A stretch of 64,000 nucleotides of DNA from Chamaea fasciata (Eukaryota > Chordata > Aves > Passeriformes > Sylviidae): positions 95,212,640 through 95,276,639 of the forward strand of contig JARCOQ010000001.1 of NCBI GenBank assembly GCA_029207755.1, read 5' to 3'. How positions within the stretch are numbered: position 1 is the first letter of the stretch; every line of letters begins with the position of its first letter. Positions 24,601 to 39,900 of the stretch are shown piece after piece. Made by a program: the position numbers and the translations under genes. The notes beneath the pieces were generated by a model. It did no database searches and was not told the origin of the DNA. It was given only the letters and a program-made list of their open reading frames with translations.

Positions 24601-27600
24601 CTTAATGGATTTATGAAGACCTAGACACAAAAGCAGAATATAGATCTACAACCACAGGTTTTCAATTATCTCTGACAAAATAATGTCACCTTAATGCAGT
24701 TATGTTAGAATAAAAATACTCTCTTATTCCCTTACATAGATACGTAAATGCTACGCTATTTTAAGTACCTGTAAGCCAGCAGAGAACTATGTTGCATCAG
24801 AATAGTTTTGTTTCAAACAGTACTAAGGCACTGGATATTGGGGAGGATCCAGAATTCATTCCATTTATATCCATGTTTCCTAGACCTGGGGCACTGGAAG
24901 TTGTAGTACAGAAGCAGCTTTAATATTACCTATCTTTTATCTCAACAAGTATAACCCCACAAATAGGGACGGTATTTTTATAGTTTAGAGCTATGAACTG
25001 TGCTGTACTTTGCATTTATTGCTATTGTTACTGTGTGTTATAGTAGGAATTGTTACAGAATTTGCTGATAGCTGGCTATTTCCACTAAGTAGCTTCAAGG
25101 ACCATTTGAGAAGCACTTGTGTTTTATAAAAATCATCCTGTAAGTCGGTATATGGACTGTTTCAAGACTGCAGATGACAATAGTAGGAGTTAGGTTGGTG
25201 TTTTCTTCTTTTATTCCAGTTTTTTGATGTAGTTACTTAGACAGGGTGGAATTTCAAATTTGTGGGATCCAAAATACTTTTCCACTGCTAACAAAGGATG
25301 AAGTACAGAGGAAAGAAAAAACCTACCTGCTTGGAGGCCTAATACATTTGTTTTAGATGTTAAGGCTCAAACACAGTATTTGTATATTATCAAAGGAAAT
25401 TGAGGCAGAGGAAGGTCCACATTCATATAATTTAACTTATTACACTGTGACTTTTTATCTGGGAACCTCCTTTCGGGTGCAGTTCCTGGCACCCGCAGCA
25501 TTGTCTCTGGATTGTGCACGTGTTAACCTCATCCTGGTTGCCTCCTCCTCATGGTCTCCCTCCCAGAGCAGGGTAGTCTCAATGCTAGGCCTGATCCAAA
25601 ACCCTAGGATGATCAAGCTGCGTAATAGTCATAGAATTCTTTAGGTTGGAAGGGACTTTAAAAGTCAAGTAGTTCTAGCCCCCCTGCCATGGGCAGGGAC
25701 ACCTTTCACTGGCCCAGGTTGTTCAGGGTCCCATCCAACCTGGCCTTGAGCATGGCCAGGGATGGGGCATCCACAGCTTCTCTGGGCAACCAGTGCCTCA
25801 CAACCCTTGTAAGTAAGGAACATCTTCCTAACATCTAATCTAAACCTACCCTTCAGTTTATGTGTCTGACCATTACATGCCCTTGGGAAAAGTCCCTCTC
25901 CAGCATTCTTGTAGGCCCCTTTAAGTACTGGAACTTGCTATAAAGTCTCCTGAAAGCTTTCTCTTCTCCAGAGAAGATGTTATCAGGATGCTATATTAAA
26001 AGCTACTTTGGGAATTTCACTAGAATCCAGAATTTTCTTACAAATAGTAATTTAAAACACAAGTAATTTATTCACTGGGAGTAGGGTCTTTGTATTTCCT
26101 GTTGTCTACAAGAGCTCATATAAAACTTGAAACGCCCACAGTCCCTGTTTCTAGCTGATACACCACACTTCAACGCAACCTAACTTCAAAAGTGGTATGA
26201 AGCATACTCTCACGCAGGCTATGGGAAACTACTGCAAGAGAGTCAAAGGCTACAGGGTTACAGGTAAGGACACTCTTTGTCAGTCTACTTTTATCCATGG
26301 TTTCACCACTAGAAAATATAACAGAAGCAGAGTTCAAAGGCAAGGCCTGCACCCCTCACACAGACAGAATTACCCATCTCAGCCTCATTTTAAAATATAC
26401 ATTTCTAATGTTCCAAATCTGAGAAAAAAAAAAAAAAAGAAGAGAAATGCTGACAAGCCTTTTGAGCACAAGAACATGATTGGTAGTGCCATAGTGAGAT
26501 CAACCGAAGTGGCATTACTGCAAGATAAACACACTGCTATTGTCTTCCGTGCTGTGAGAAGATGCTTGAGCTGGACTATCTCAACTACATCAATGCAAAG
26601 ACTGAAGTCACAAATGTTTGTTTTATTTGGCCCCAACCATGTGCACATTAGCAGTAATATTCATTCAGCTGACATTTTAAGGATTGTCCCATTTATGTTC
26701 CCTATCATGTCTTTAGGTAGAAATGCCTGTTAACAATGATTCAGGTAAATCAGCTGGCACATTTCGCCCAATTCTGCTCCAGGCTAATGAACCATGATGG
26801 GTACATAAGGATCAGAATAACATGCTCAAGTGGTTGGTATTTGCTAAATATAAGAAGTCAAGCACCAAGACTCTGACAGCTGGTTTAAACTCACTCATGG
26901 GAGGGCTTGGATGGCTCCACACAGATGGGAGCGAGATGGGTGCTGGCTTTTGAAAGAAATTATTATTTTCCCTTTATTTTTAGCTTTACTTCACCAAGTG
27001 TTTCCCCGTGTTCCTCTTCAGATACCTTTACTGGAGCTGCTCCTGGCCCATGCCTGTAAAAGTCCATTCACTTCATGGTCATTCACTCTCATCCTGTGCA
27101 AGAACACCTCATTTTGCTGCTGTCCACTGCTGCATGAGCCTTGCTGGCAGCTACTTTTCATGTTCTTTTAAGGAAATGGCATAAAAACAATGTTCTATGA
27201 AGGCTTTCATAACCAAAGCAGGCTCAGAGCAGCCAAGATCAGCCAAGACTTCTCTGTCTTAAACTTGAGCCAAGTTGACCTTGTTTCCCTGTTCTCTTCC
27301 AGTCCAAATAATCATAACTCCAGGTTGTAAGCTCCCTTTCCAGCAGCATAAATAAATCATCTGTCTCAATGGTGCAGTGCCTCTGCTGTCTCTACTCTGC
27401 ATTCAAAGAGATGCTGTAACTGTAATAGAACATTATTTTGTACTGAGTGCAGTTACGAGGTGCAGTAAGAAAATTATTTCTACCCCGCTGCCAAAGTGGT
27501 TTTATTTTGATTTAACAAGAAATATTTGTAGCAATACCATTAAGCAGAGAAGGATTTACACATCTACCAAATAAAATTTAATCAAGTACTGCAGAGAGAA

Positions 27601-28306
27601 AAAGAAGGGAAATATTATAACACAGTCCCAGATGTGCTGCATGAAATGGAAGAGGCCAGCATCATTGCTGCTACCACGAAAAACAGCATTGGCTCTGCCT
27701 GAGCACATTTTTAGCTGCCATTAATACACTGTTGGAAAACATAGATAGAATCTATTAGTATTAAAGACTGCAGCGTTTCCTTCTAGATGCCTCAGGAAAC
27801 CTCAGAAACGCTCTCTAGGGTTGTTGCACACCTGGAAGTCAGGCTGCAGCCAGCAGGAGTTGGGGTACTCACTGACACGCCAGAGCAGGACCGGCATTCC
27901 CTTGAGAAAACCGCTTTTCAGCACTTTCTGCCAGCTCCCGCTTTCACGTCATTGTCATCCTGCCCTCTACTGGACGAAAGTGATTAAATATAGTTAATTA
28001 AATAGACATCTATTTTGCCCAAAATACTGTTTTGAGGGTTCCCCCCGCTCCCTTTTATCTTGTTCGAGAAACTATATTTCATTAAAATGCTTTTAAAATA
28101 ACCACCACCAAAATGCAAAATGCCATCTTCCATACAATCAGTTTTTCTGGGTCTTTTGTTTGGTTTTTTTTGTTGTTTGTTTGTTTTGTTTTTTGTTTTT
28201 TTTTTGTTGTTGCTTTTTTTTTTTTTTTTTTCGATCTAATACTGAACTGTTTTCTTATTGTTTTGTCAGTTGTTCTACCAGAAGATCTTCCATATATTTT
28301 TGGGCA

Positions 28307-28340
<34 letters not shown>

Positions 28341-29484
28341 TACATAAACCCAAAGCTTTTTAATATGTACCCAACTAACTGTTCTCCTATAATGACAAAA
28401 ACCTATGTTTCAAACACACTGGTTTCTTTGAGCCACAGCAGTAGATACTAATACAAAATACAGCATGGACACTAAATATTCATTGTCCTTCTTTTCTCAC
28501 AAACATGGGAGGAAAAAGTAGGATATACTTAGCAATTCCACTCCAGTAGTGAGGCAAAGCTAACTGAGCTGTTCATCAGGTCAAGAGACTGAAACCACTA
28601 TCGGGAAACTCAGAGTCCTGTTTCTCCTTCTGAGGTTGCAGCCCCATGACACATCTCTGGAACTTCTCTACTCCTTCAGTGCCAGGTTCACACTCTGCTT
28701 ATGAGGCCTTTAGAGCCATTTAATTACCTGTGAAAGGGTAATTTTTCCTTTTTCTCATGCTAATCCTTTGGGGATGTACCAGGCCCAACAATTTCAAGAC
28801 ATTTTTCTTTACGATTGCATATATTGCATTTATTCCATATGCATTAGTGGAAAAAGCAGAGGCAAATCACACAGATGCCCTTCATGGAAAAAAGATTTCC
28901 AGACTTGCTAGGATGTCCAGTCTCCTAAAGGTAAGTCCATAAAGCTAACCTGTGTAAGAATTACAGAGTCTGCATCGAATATTGCAGCTGCTCAACAGCA
29001 GGCACCTATGGCCAGGCTGGACACTGACTTTATGAAATAAAGTCTGTGTGTGGTGCACATATGTAACTGATATGGGCAGTCTGATTGCCAGCTAGAGAGA
29101 CAAGTAGCCTTTAATGACTGCAGGAGAGTAGGAGCTTTTGCATTTCACCACTAGAAAGCAACACAGTACTTCATAAATCAGATGGGAGCTTTGGCTGAGG
29201 AGAGAACATTGCTTATGAATCACCAGTGTCAGTGCCTGCTGTGCATGCTCTTTTACAACATCTAAGCTAGGATGTTTTAATTTCCATTACATCTATAACA
29301 AAACAGATGTGAATTATCACCCTACCCTTCTTTCACAATGACCTTGAAAATCAGGCAAAGTACATTGTCTTCTGTGTATTTTCTTGGTGGGGGGGTGGAA
29401 TATATTGCTGTTCTTGTTTTCTCTTTCCCTGTCTCTTTTTTTATCTTGAATTTTAACAGAGAAAATGATCAACACCCTCATTCC

Positions 29485-29525
<41 letters not shown>

Positions 29526-32500
29526 AAAGAGAAAAGTAAAGAAAAGAAAAGTAAAGAAAAGAAAAGAAAAGTATTTCTAAGATGATGAAGACAGTTCACT
29601 TTTAAAATACTGGCAGAGGCAGCAGACACTCCTAGATTTAACGGCTGTACATGCCAGCAGAGAGTCTCTGCCCATATGTGGAAAAACAGACACTGAAATA
29701 GTCTGGCACACTGACCTGAATATAAATTCTCATCCCATATAAAGAGGTTGAATGGGAAGCAAGGATAGAGAACACTGCAGTTGCCCCTGCTGTCTTTGCC
29801 AGACCCTGTCTCCACTGCAAGGTTCTGTCATAGAATAGGGGCATAAGAAGGATATGGGCAGGTGGGATTTGTGAGTAACAATTTGTTCCATGAAAACTAG
29901 AAACCTTCAGCCAGAAATACTCTTTTGCTCCTCACAACTGAATGACCTGAACACTGTCTTCTCCCTGTGTTTCTATGAGTATCATGCCTTCCTGTTTTCC
30001 TCTGACACTGTGAGTGACCCAGAAAACTCTCTCCTGTCAGGAAATCCTGCTCCCGACCATCGTGTGCATAGTCAGTGCCTGTGTAAGAAGACCGATGTCA
30101 TGCTCTCTGCTCACGCCACTTTCAGAACATATTTCATCACAGCAGTAAAAGTCTGTATGTTCAGTGAGCCTTCAGGCCAACTTTGTATGCTGTGTGCAGT
30201 TTGATCTTGCAAGCAGACCCTGCCCAAGAACACCCAAAGGACAAGCATTACCTCCAATATGGCTGGAAAGGATGCCTGCAGGGAGTTTTTGAGTGAAACA
30301 TGAAAGAAACAAAGTGCTGATAGATATTTTTGTAGCTTCTACAGTCTGTCATGGTCTCTGTGTGATGGAGGCTGATACATTTCTAACACATCATCAGAGC
30401 TTTAGGCAAAGCAGCATGAGACCTTCCTCACACAGCTAAGCTGAGAGTACAAAATCACTTCATTCCAGTTCAGACTAGATGAGAACAGAAAAATAAATAT
30501 TGCAATAACTGAGGTTATGCTTTGGACTTCTTGTTTTGGTCTTTGTTGTTTTGGGTTTTTTGTTTGTTTGTTTTTTGTGGTTTTTTGGGGTTTATTTTTT
30601 TTTTTTTAAAATTAAGGGCTATAAACCCAGTAATGTAACAAAAATGAGAGGATTTTTTTATGCATCCTTGACTCTTCCACAGCACTTTGAGACCTGGGGG
30701 AGAGTGTGCCTCTCTCAGGTGACTAAGCTACCCATCCTTTTGTGTTAAGCAACAGAAGTCAATACTTTGTTACTAATGTTTCATTTTCAAGTCCTTAGGA
30801 GGACTTGTATTGTCTTCCAGGAGCATCGCTTTCATAAATGTTCTTAAATTTATGCACCTGATATTTATCATTACTTTATATCTTTCTCAGTGTATTCTCA
30901 TGTGTTCTTTACACTATTTGATTTAGTGGCTAATAGATTTGATTTATAAATGGCCAGGATTCAGAAAATTTGAAAAAAGATTGTGAGGTAGAGATATGGG
31001 AACAGTAAATACTGAAAGTATGTCTTGTGTTGAACATTAGCATTTCTGACAGCTATTAAAACATGAATGCACCAGTAAAAATGCAGAAATAAAATCCAGC
31101 CAACACAGTCCTTCTTTTTCCATCTTCCTTTTTCCCAAGCATTTCATTTCCCAAGAGCTGTGCTACAGTACTTTTATATCTTAGTATAAATCACATATGC
31201 TTTTATTATGCTCCTGGGGTTTTTTTGCGTTTCCCCAGTGAACGCACTGAATTTTGAAAAAAGTTAACTGATTTTAAACAAGATATCATAAAAATGTCAT
31301 CTCTAGTCAAAAAGCTCTAGGTTGAAATTCTGGCTAAAATCCTAAGTGAAAGACCTTCTGGTTTAAAAATCATGACTTGATATAAATTCCTAGAATTTTG
31401 TGTTATGCTTGGGTTCTGTTGCCAGGAGAGAGTAAGTACTCACTAAAAGTTTTCCAGCATTTAAGACATCATATGCGAATATGTTGTTTCTCAAAACAGT
31501 CCCTCTCAAAGTGGAGACACAAGTCTGTTTCCCACCCTTTCTCTGTTCCTGATCCATGAGGTTTGTAAGGATTTAATGGCCATCAGGCCACTGTGTATTT
31601 GTGACATTTGGTGCATAGAAGTTTGGACTCAAAGCAGACTCAGAAATCATTGCACAGACATGTGCTGCAATAATACATGCATTATTTCCTAGTGAAACCA
31701 AGTGAAACTCAAAGCAGCACTGTAATCCCTGCCTACACATATCCTCTTAAACACTAATATAACAGGTTCTTTTTTTCAGCTCAGTGGAGTAACTACTTTT
31801 ACTACTTACAAACCACAGATTTCCCACTAGGGACCTCACACATGGTCCTGTGCAACAGTAAACTAAACAAATCTGGTTTCAGCTACCTGACTTCATAAAC
31901 AAATATTTTGCTAAGTATCTTTCAGAGGAATTGCTATCTTCAATAAGAAGAATATAGAAGTTTTCTTTAGAAGACAAATGAAGCAAAAATGAGGTGCTGG
32001 ATATAGGTATTTCACCCCATTCATACAGATGGGGAATGCAGTGCAGTGACTTTACTTCCACCTGGCTTCAAATCCATGTTTTTGGAACTTCCTTCACAAT
32101 CAGAAATGCTAGAAGTTTGGAAAAAATCCTCAGATATAGACATACTCACTGCTGTCTCTGTCAGATAGTTCAAAAACTTCAACAGTTCTACAAACAAGAT
32201 TTATAATATTTTTTTTACTTTCACTGACATACTACCATGGAGCACCAATAAACTGCTGATTTTTTTCCAAAAAGGCATCATGCAGAAAGTGGCCATGCTA
32301 TGAAATGTATTATTCTACGTAGATGATGACCAGAAGTCTTTCCTCATAGTGTAACTGCATTTTCAGGCATGTATTTTCCCTTTTCACTCCATCCTTGTCT
32401 ACTTATCATCACACGACCCAAAATGCAGTCTCAGCCAGGGGGTTGAGAAACTTGAGAGAGATGAAATAACGTTTCATCCTGATTCAAAGCTGCATTTCTC

Positions 32501-35500
32501 TTGTGTTATTTCCAAGGAAATAAGGCAGGAGCAGTGTGGCAATATTGGAACAACCCCACAGATCAGACATTTCTGCAATGCAGCTCACTGTTTGAATTAG
32601 GCTCTAGCATGTAAATAAGTTCTTCCATGTACACATACGTGCACCAAAGCTTAAGTCATCTAGCTATGACATCATTGATCACTGCCTGGCAACTAAATCA
32701 TAGAGAGCAGGTTGCCAGGTAGAACATAATTAACCATAAGAACACTGACCAAAGTGAAGTAGAAGATAATACATTTCCAGCTTGGTAACATTAATTTTAA
32801 CAGCTCTACTACTGTGCAGAATTATTGAACTAATTGCGATGTCCGTGCAGCTTATTGCCCTCATGAGCAGTTCTCCACTGTTTGTATACAATGTGAATTA
32901 ATCAATAGCTTCTGACTAGAATAACTGAAACATCTCTTGTATTTTAGTCAGAATTTAAAGCTATATGACCAAAGGGGAAAAAAATGAAGTTTGTTTTTTA
33001 ATCACACATAGAATATATTATGGTTTACATGCACATGGCTGAAAATAATTTCATTTCCTCCAGAGTATGTAGAGAATAGATGAAGTCTGATTTTTGGTAA
33101 ATATTATATTTTTAGTTCACTCAAATGCTATTTGAGACAAGTGCTGAAAATAGAGAAAAAGATAAAAGCAGCCTACACCACTAAGTCTTAGGTCTTGATA
33201 CTTGATATACAGTTGAAAGTCTTTCCCAGAGGAGTCTCAACTGAATGCTGTCCCTAACTTGGAGAATATAGCTGATTTACATCTGCATCCAGTATTCATA
33301 AATCCACTTAAAATGTTTTGGCATATTGACCTTCTGCTTTTAAAAAGTAGGTTGTCAGAAAATATTGTTCTTTTTGCTTAAATTTCAAAGGTTACTTTCT
33401 CAAGGCCATTTGTGTTGTGACAAGAATAAGAAAGAGTGATGCCCTTAGAATTTGTTGTGTTTTTCTTAATGCTCATTTGAACTGAAGATTCAGAAAGTCA
33501 ATAAAAGAAACTTACATAATTAGCAACAAACCACAAGGTCACTGGCATTTTTTGGCTTTGATTATATGCTTTGCTCTTTATTGTCACTGTCTGCACCCTC
33601 ATTTGTAATTTAAGACACTGGTTTCACCAGTTTCACTCAGGATAAGTACAGCTGTTTGTTAGTAATAAGACAATTACGTTGTACAAACTTTTAATTAAGT
33701 CTGAATTAAAGCTTGCCCTTTGATGCATCAGACTCCAACAGAAGTCTCCAGGTAGTGGAAATTATAGCACCATGCAGCCTTAAGGCTGTGTTTTCCCTGT
33801 TCTGAGGAGTGAGTTCTCCAGATCTTTCAGCTGTCTGCTCTCGCCTCCTTTTTCTTCCACCATCAGCTGGAATCACCTTCCCCCTCCAACATTCCATATA
33901 CAGTCAAATACCACCACCTCATCTTTGTTCTTTGTTTAGCAGCTTCTTGCCAAAACCACTGGACACAGACATGCCATCTATTGTGCTGAGCTGCAGCTCC
34001 AGGAGGCATTTTTCAAACTGCAGGCTTTATGACAAATGTTACAGGCAGTGCTGTAGCCCTTTTCCCTGAGAATGTACCCTGGCTTAATCTTGTTCCCTAG
34101 CATATGCTGCACATACTGCCAGACCTGTAAGCAGTAATGACCTTGTACAAGCCAACAGGCACCGAAGTCTTCAGTCTCTTCTGTGTCAACATTCTTGTCC
34201 ACAAAAATGTCACAGTAACCCTCCAAGCCTCCCCTCTCTGTCTCCCATTCCCTACTTTCACTTGCAGACCTATCAAGAAAATTTAAGGTGAACAGGATTT
34301 AACTATCTGCCCTCTCTTATCAGTCTCTGAAAAGAATATTAAACTTATATGGTTTCATTTTGGGTTTTTTTACAAGCTAATCTAGTCAATGAATAGTAAC
34401 ACCAATGTACACTTTTCTGGGCATGCAGCAATTAACATGACTGCTCTGGAATCATAGAGATAACCTGTTCTTCTGGCATCCATAGGTCACAAATCCTGGT
34501 GACATAAACCTCAATATGTTCAGGTTCATCCCCTGGAAGCTGAACGTTAGGACTTCATTAGGACATTCAGCGAGCTTTGACCTTCTCTGTACATGCTACT
34601 CTATGCGCTAAATACAGCAGTAATAAAAAGCATTCAAGGAACAGCAGAATCATGCTGTAATAGGTTAAACCCGAAACAGTTATGAAAACTGAGGAGAAAA
34701 CATTGCTGTTAAATAGATTTTTTGATTCTCAGGAGCTCTGTTCATACAGTCAGAAAAACCAAAGAACTGTAAGGAATTTTCACATGGGGTGAATCATGGC
34801 AGTTCTGTTGCTTTTAGTACAGGAATGACAGTTTTATAAAATACAGCAGCTACTCTCAACACCCAAACTCAGGCTGCAAGTGTGGAAACATATGGTTGAT
34901 GGCAAACCCAAACTTGCATGCATCAGTTATTTAATCTCTTTCTAATTTAATCATCATCCTCTTGTTTAAATGCTAAATGTGTTATATAAACATAAATTAC
35001 AATTTGAGATGATCACAGCACCTGAATGCAGAGGGTATAAAGAGAACATTGAAATTTGCAATACAGAGATGGATAGTATCCATCCCCAAGAACTTTTCCA
35101 CATGGGTTAGTTTCTTGGTGACCCAGGTCAGTTCCCAGGGGTCTGTCTGGCAGCTGCATTGCTTGTTTAGGAGTAACACAAAGGAACTAGCTGATATAGC
35201 CTGTGAGGTCATGTGTAGGGACTTTTCTGTTGTTTTAAAGTAAGGAAAAAAATCACAAAATTATTTTGTCTTATAGAATGCAACTACAGTACTTCAGATT
35301 CAACAGGGCAAGAGGTTTATCTTGGATCTGGCAGGATGTCTCGTTCGGCAGCTGAAATTTTGTGGTTCTGTTACATGACCACATAGCTGAAGTCACACAG
35401 ATATTAATGTATTTGGCTACACTCACATATCTGGAATCTGAACATTTGCAGTGACCTGAAGTAACCTAGGGAATTCTGGTAGGCCAGAAAATAAAGACAG

Positions 35501-36950
35501 GTTTTAAAAACCACTTAGTAGACATCTAGTACTGTGTCCCAGTAGAGGTTCCGTGCCAAACTGAAAGGGAACAAACAGAAAGACACACATTCTGATTAGC
35601 AGGAGCAACAGTGTTCAAAAGAAGTACCAGCAATACTGCCAAGTATCTTTATTACATCCATCTTACTTGGCAATTTTTGGTGGTTAATAGTAACTGCTAA
35701 TAATTACAAAAAGTAATATCTACTTAGAAACACAGTTAATGGCAGATCTGCTAGTAACAACCTACTTAGGAAGTAGTGCTGTATTTGAATGGCAACATAA
35801 TATATATATCTAAAAAAGAATAGATGTTTTCACAGTTGTCCTTCCTTTTGTGACTTTTCCTTGTCTTCATAAATGCTTTTGGAGAAAGTGGTACCCTCAT
35901 CCATTGGTGTGATCACAGTGTCAAAGACTTCATGTCGTAGCAAAGAATTCCTTGTAAGCAAAGGAAGAATGAGCTATAAAGAACTTGACAGAGCTTCTTT
36001 ATATATATACATATTTTTACACATTCACTCACTTGTTTTCCAGAGGAAATGTGGCTGGAGAAAAGAGAGCTTGGATCCTTTGAAGTCGCTTATATTTGTA
36101 GCTATTAGAGGCAACTTTCTCAAAGAAGTGCCAAGGATCTGACGCACACAACCTATTTATTATATTCTTACTAATTTATATAAAAACATGACGAGTTTTC
36201 TCAGAAAGAGGACGAAGCCAAACTCTTTTCAGTGGTGCCCATGGGCACAAACTGAAACACAGGAAGCCCTCTGAGCATGAGGAAATCCTTTCTCACTCTG
36301 AGGATGACCAAGAGCTGACACAGGTTATGCAGGGAGCTTGTGGAATCTCCCTCCCTGAAGATATTAAAAACTGGTCTGGACATGATCCTGGGCAACACTT
36401 AAGCCCGGAGATTGGACCAGATGACTTCCAGAGGTCCCCTTCAACCTATAAATGAATAGACTCTAAAGTATTTCTTTTTCCCATTACTTTTTGTCCTTTA
36501 CTTTCAGTGTTTTTCATGGTGAAAAGTGCCACTGATTGACTTCCTGCTTGGAAGTCACATTTTATTTCCAACTTAATGTGCCACTAAGGAGAAATTGTCT
36601 AAAATCCAAATACTGAATAAATGTTGCTGTGCAAACTGCCAGACTGCTCAGGTCGTTAACCATGATAGCAGGTGATGCACCAAAATCCTACAAGCTTGAA
36701 CTCTCCTGTTGATCAAAGCTGCTGAGGTACATGTGTGTATAGATATGTTTGTACATATAAATATACTTTTTTTAAAAAAAAATTAACTTATCCAGTTGTC
36801 ACTATACAATTATGAAAAATTTCTTTCTGAGACTCCATGAACTAAAAGACAGAAGTGTGACAAATTAATTCAAATTATGTAACCACTCTGGAATTGCCAT
36901 AAACATTAAAACAGTATGTGGTAGCAGGTTTTTTTTGTTGTTGTTGTTGG

Positions 36951-36981
<31 letters not shown>

Positions 36982-39900
36982 GCTGCTCAGTCTAGTTTTC
37001 AAGCAGTTGTTGAAGTGTTTGCTAACAGCAGGACCTTGTGCTGCTGGATCCTGTTTTGCCTATGTGGCAGCTATAGATATTCCAGACTAAAGATCAGATA
37101 TTTATTGCTCATTCATTTCCACTGAGACAAGTCTGAAATGGACCCTTGCATTTGTACTTAGTCCAGTAGTGGAAGAGAATAAAAACAGAAGGCTAATTCT
37201 CTGGCATGCTTCCTGCACCCAAATGTAACAAGCATGAAGATAAGGAGAACTTCAAGTAGGAATGGCTGTGGTTTTCTCTCCTGAAAAACAGTCAACCCAG
37301 GCACAAACAGTGGACACAAGCCAGAGAAATGATATGCTGAAAAGTGAAAAACAAAGCACATACCCTCCATAGACAACTGCAATAAAACCATACTTCTGTT
37401 TGAAAATTTATTTTACTGTTGTGTCATTAATAGCGAACAGGACTGCAACATTTGCCTACTGTAGTCACTAATGAAATTACCTGACTGTGCCATTTTTGAG
37501 TGAAAAGGACAATTTGCTCAGGCCAAAGAAAATCCCTCAAGGGGGATTGGAAATACTTTGTGAACTGTGATTATTTTCATGCACCCATTTTGTTTTTGTT
37601 TCACAACTTTTTTTAATTAACCCTTTTAACTGATTAAATCAGCACAACACAATTCTTATTATACAAAAATATTTACTTTAAGAGATGCATTGATATATTA
37701 TCATAGTATAAAATATATTAGATATTATAACATGTAATATATAAATTATTATTATATATTATTTTATTATAAAATAAAACATGAAGCCATTCCAAACATG
37801 TTTGGATTATAATTCTGGCATAGTTTAACAATATAATAAATTTAGACTCCAAGGTTTCTGCAATTGTACAAAAATATCATCGTCACTTAAAGTTAAGGCA
37901 GAAATTTCCAGTTAAACTTTGTAGAGTCTGCATTTACAGTTTGCCAGGAATTGTCTGTCTCCTTGCTGGGACTATAATGCCAATATGATGGGATGGACCC
38001 TTGAACTCAGTTAATGAGCTAATGTTTAAATGTGTTTCAACTTAATGTTGAAATTTGTGTGTTCCTGTGTTGCCCAATTCTGTGGCCTACTTCTAGGTGA
38101 AATTATAAATCCCTCAGCTTTTTCAGAGGACTGGGTTTTGACTGCTGAAATTATTCTGCTTGGCTAACAGATTTTCAGTCTTTTCTTTCAATTTCTTTTC
38201 TGTTGGAAACTGAAAAACAACCAGATCCACAGAAGATTTTTACAGTGCATGCATTACTCCACTATTTATACTTCCCAGAGTTCATTCTCTTCAGTGAACT
38301 AAACATTCTCCACTACAGAAAAGAAACAGAGAGAAAAGAAAAAGAGCTTTACAGAACATGTGCAGTTTCAAGTTTTAACAATTTAGAGCCAGGGAAAGGT
38401 AAATTGAAAAGACTTTTCAATACTTGTCACATTTTTCTATTAAGTTTCCAAGAGGACCCCAAGCTGAAAGAGGACACAGGTTAACTGGACACTGAAACAC
38501 AATTCTGTTTCGCTTTTTTTCTTCCTGTCTTTGTAATTTCATCATATTTATTTGTGATAGTCATAAATATGATATCGTGACAACCAGTTTTAAAATTAAT
38601 TTCTCTGTTTTCATTTTGATGGTAAAAATGAATGGGAATTTATTGTTTAGCTTGTGAATCAGATTCACTTATGAGAACATGTGTTTTAGCTCAAAAAATG
38701 AAGACCAGCAAAGTATCATCTGCTAAACATATAATCTAAATGTTACGTGCCTCAATCAACATGAGATCTAAAATATGATTACAAAAAAAAAAAAAAGGAT
38801 TATTTTCAGAGCACATACTGCTTGACTGTTTTCTTTATAAAAAGTGCTCCAGTAGCTACCTTTCTTTTTCTAGTTTCCTACATTCCATAGGAATTTCTTC
38901 CATTCCTTACACTGATCAATAGAGTTACTGTTTGATTTACAGCAGTCTTGATTCACAGTTTGTGAAAGATGCTTTTCTGGGTGCAGATGCGTTTAAAAAA
39001 AGAGCCACTGCCATGTTTAAAATATCTTTTTGTGAAGCTCCACTTCATTTGTCCCCAGCATTATAAGAGGCTGTGAGGAGCAAATTTTTTTTTTTTAGAA
39101 TCACATTTAATAATTCTCAGATTTTAAACATTGATTTTGCAAATCATATTTAGAAGCAGTCATAATTCTGTGTTTATTTCATATACTCTCCATGCACACA
39201 TTTCACAACAAATTGTTTTCTAATGCCCATGAAATGAGTAGATAATGTAGAAATATTTGATTAAAGAATAAAAATAACCTCTTGAAATAATTACATCATT
39301 TATGTATCTAAAATGTAAGTTTATTTTTCATTCCCATCTCTTCACTGCTGACACCATACTGCTGACACCAGAACTGCTGGGGATAATAAAACCAGATACT
39401 TCTTCCTTGGCCATTGAGTACAAACCCTTCTAACAGACTGGAATCCACTGTTACATCAGGGTGGAATGGAGTAACAATGTACACAGGAGAGGATGGCATT
39501 GCCAGTGCTGCTTCCCAAGAAACATGATGTTTTGCTTTCAGTTGCCAGGCTATAGGGAATGCCATGTATAACAACCCATTAGAAGGGTTAAAATACTTAC
39601 TCCAAATAAGTCCATCACGTCTAGGAAGTTCAAGGCTAACCAGGCTAAGCCAAAGCTGGTTTGATCTAATAATGACCATAATTTGAATGGAAAGTTGGAA
39701 TAGATGATCTTCAGAGTTTCTTCCCTTCCAATCTGTATTTCCATTATTTTGTTTTACAGGTAGAAAATAATATTTTGTAGCTGTCATTACTCACTGATAG
39801 GTCACTGTGAATGTTACTGGGATTTTAAAGAGGACTCAGAGGCAACAACTTCACTATGAGAATGCTGACACCATACTGCACAAACATTCATGCATGCACT

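Noticed and set aside
26197..26733. 178-codon plus-strand open frame
   Set aside because: It reads through an A-run (poly-Lys) and has no domain or splice context.
28082..28451. Poly-Phe and poly-Lys open frames
   Set aside because: Homopolymer artefacts of T/A runs.
39308..39787. 159-codon minus-strand open frame
   Set aside because: Its length is within chance expectation for 64 kb, part of it is an inverted CR1 tail, and no domain is visible.
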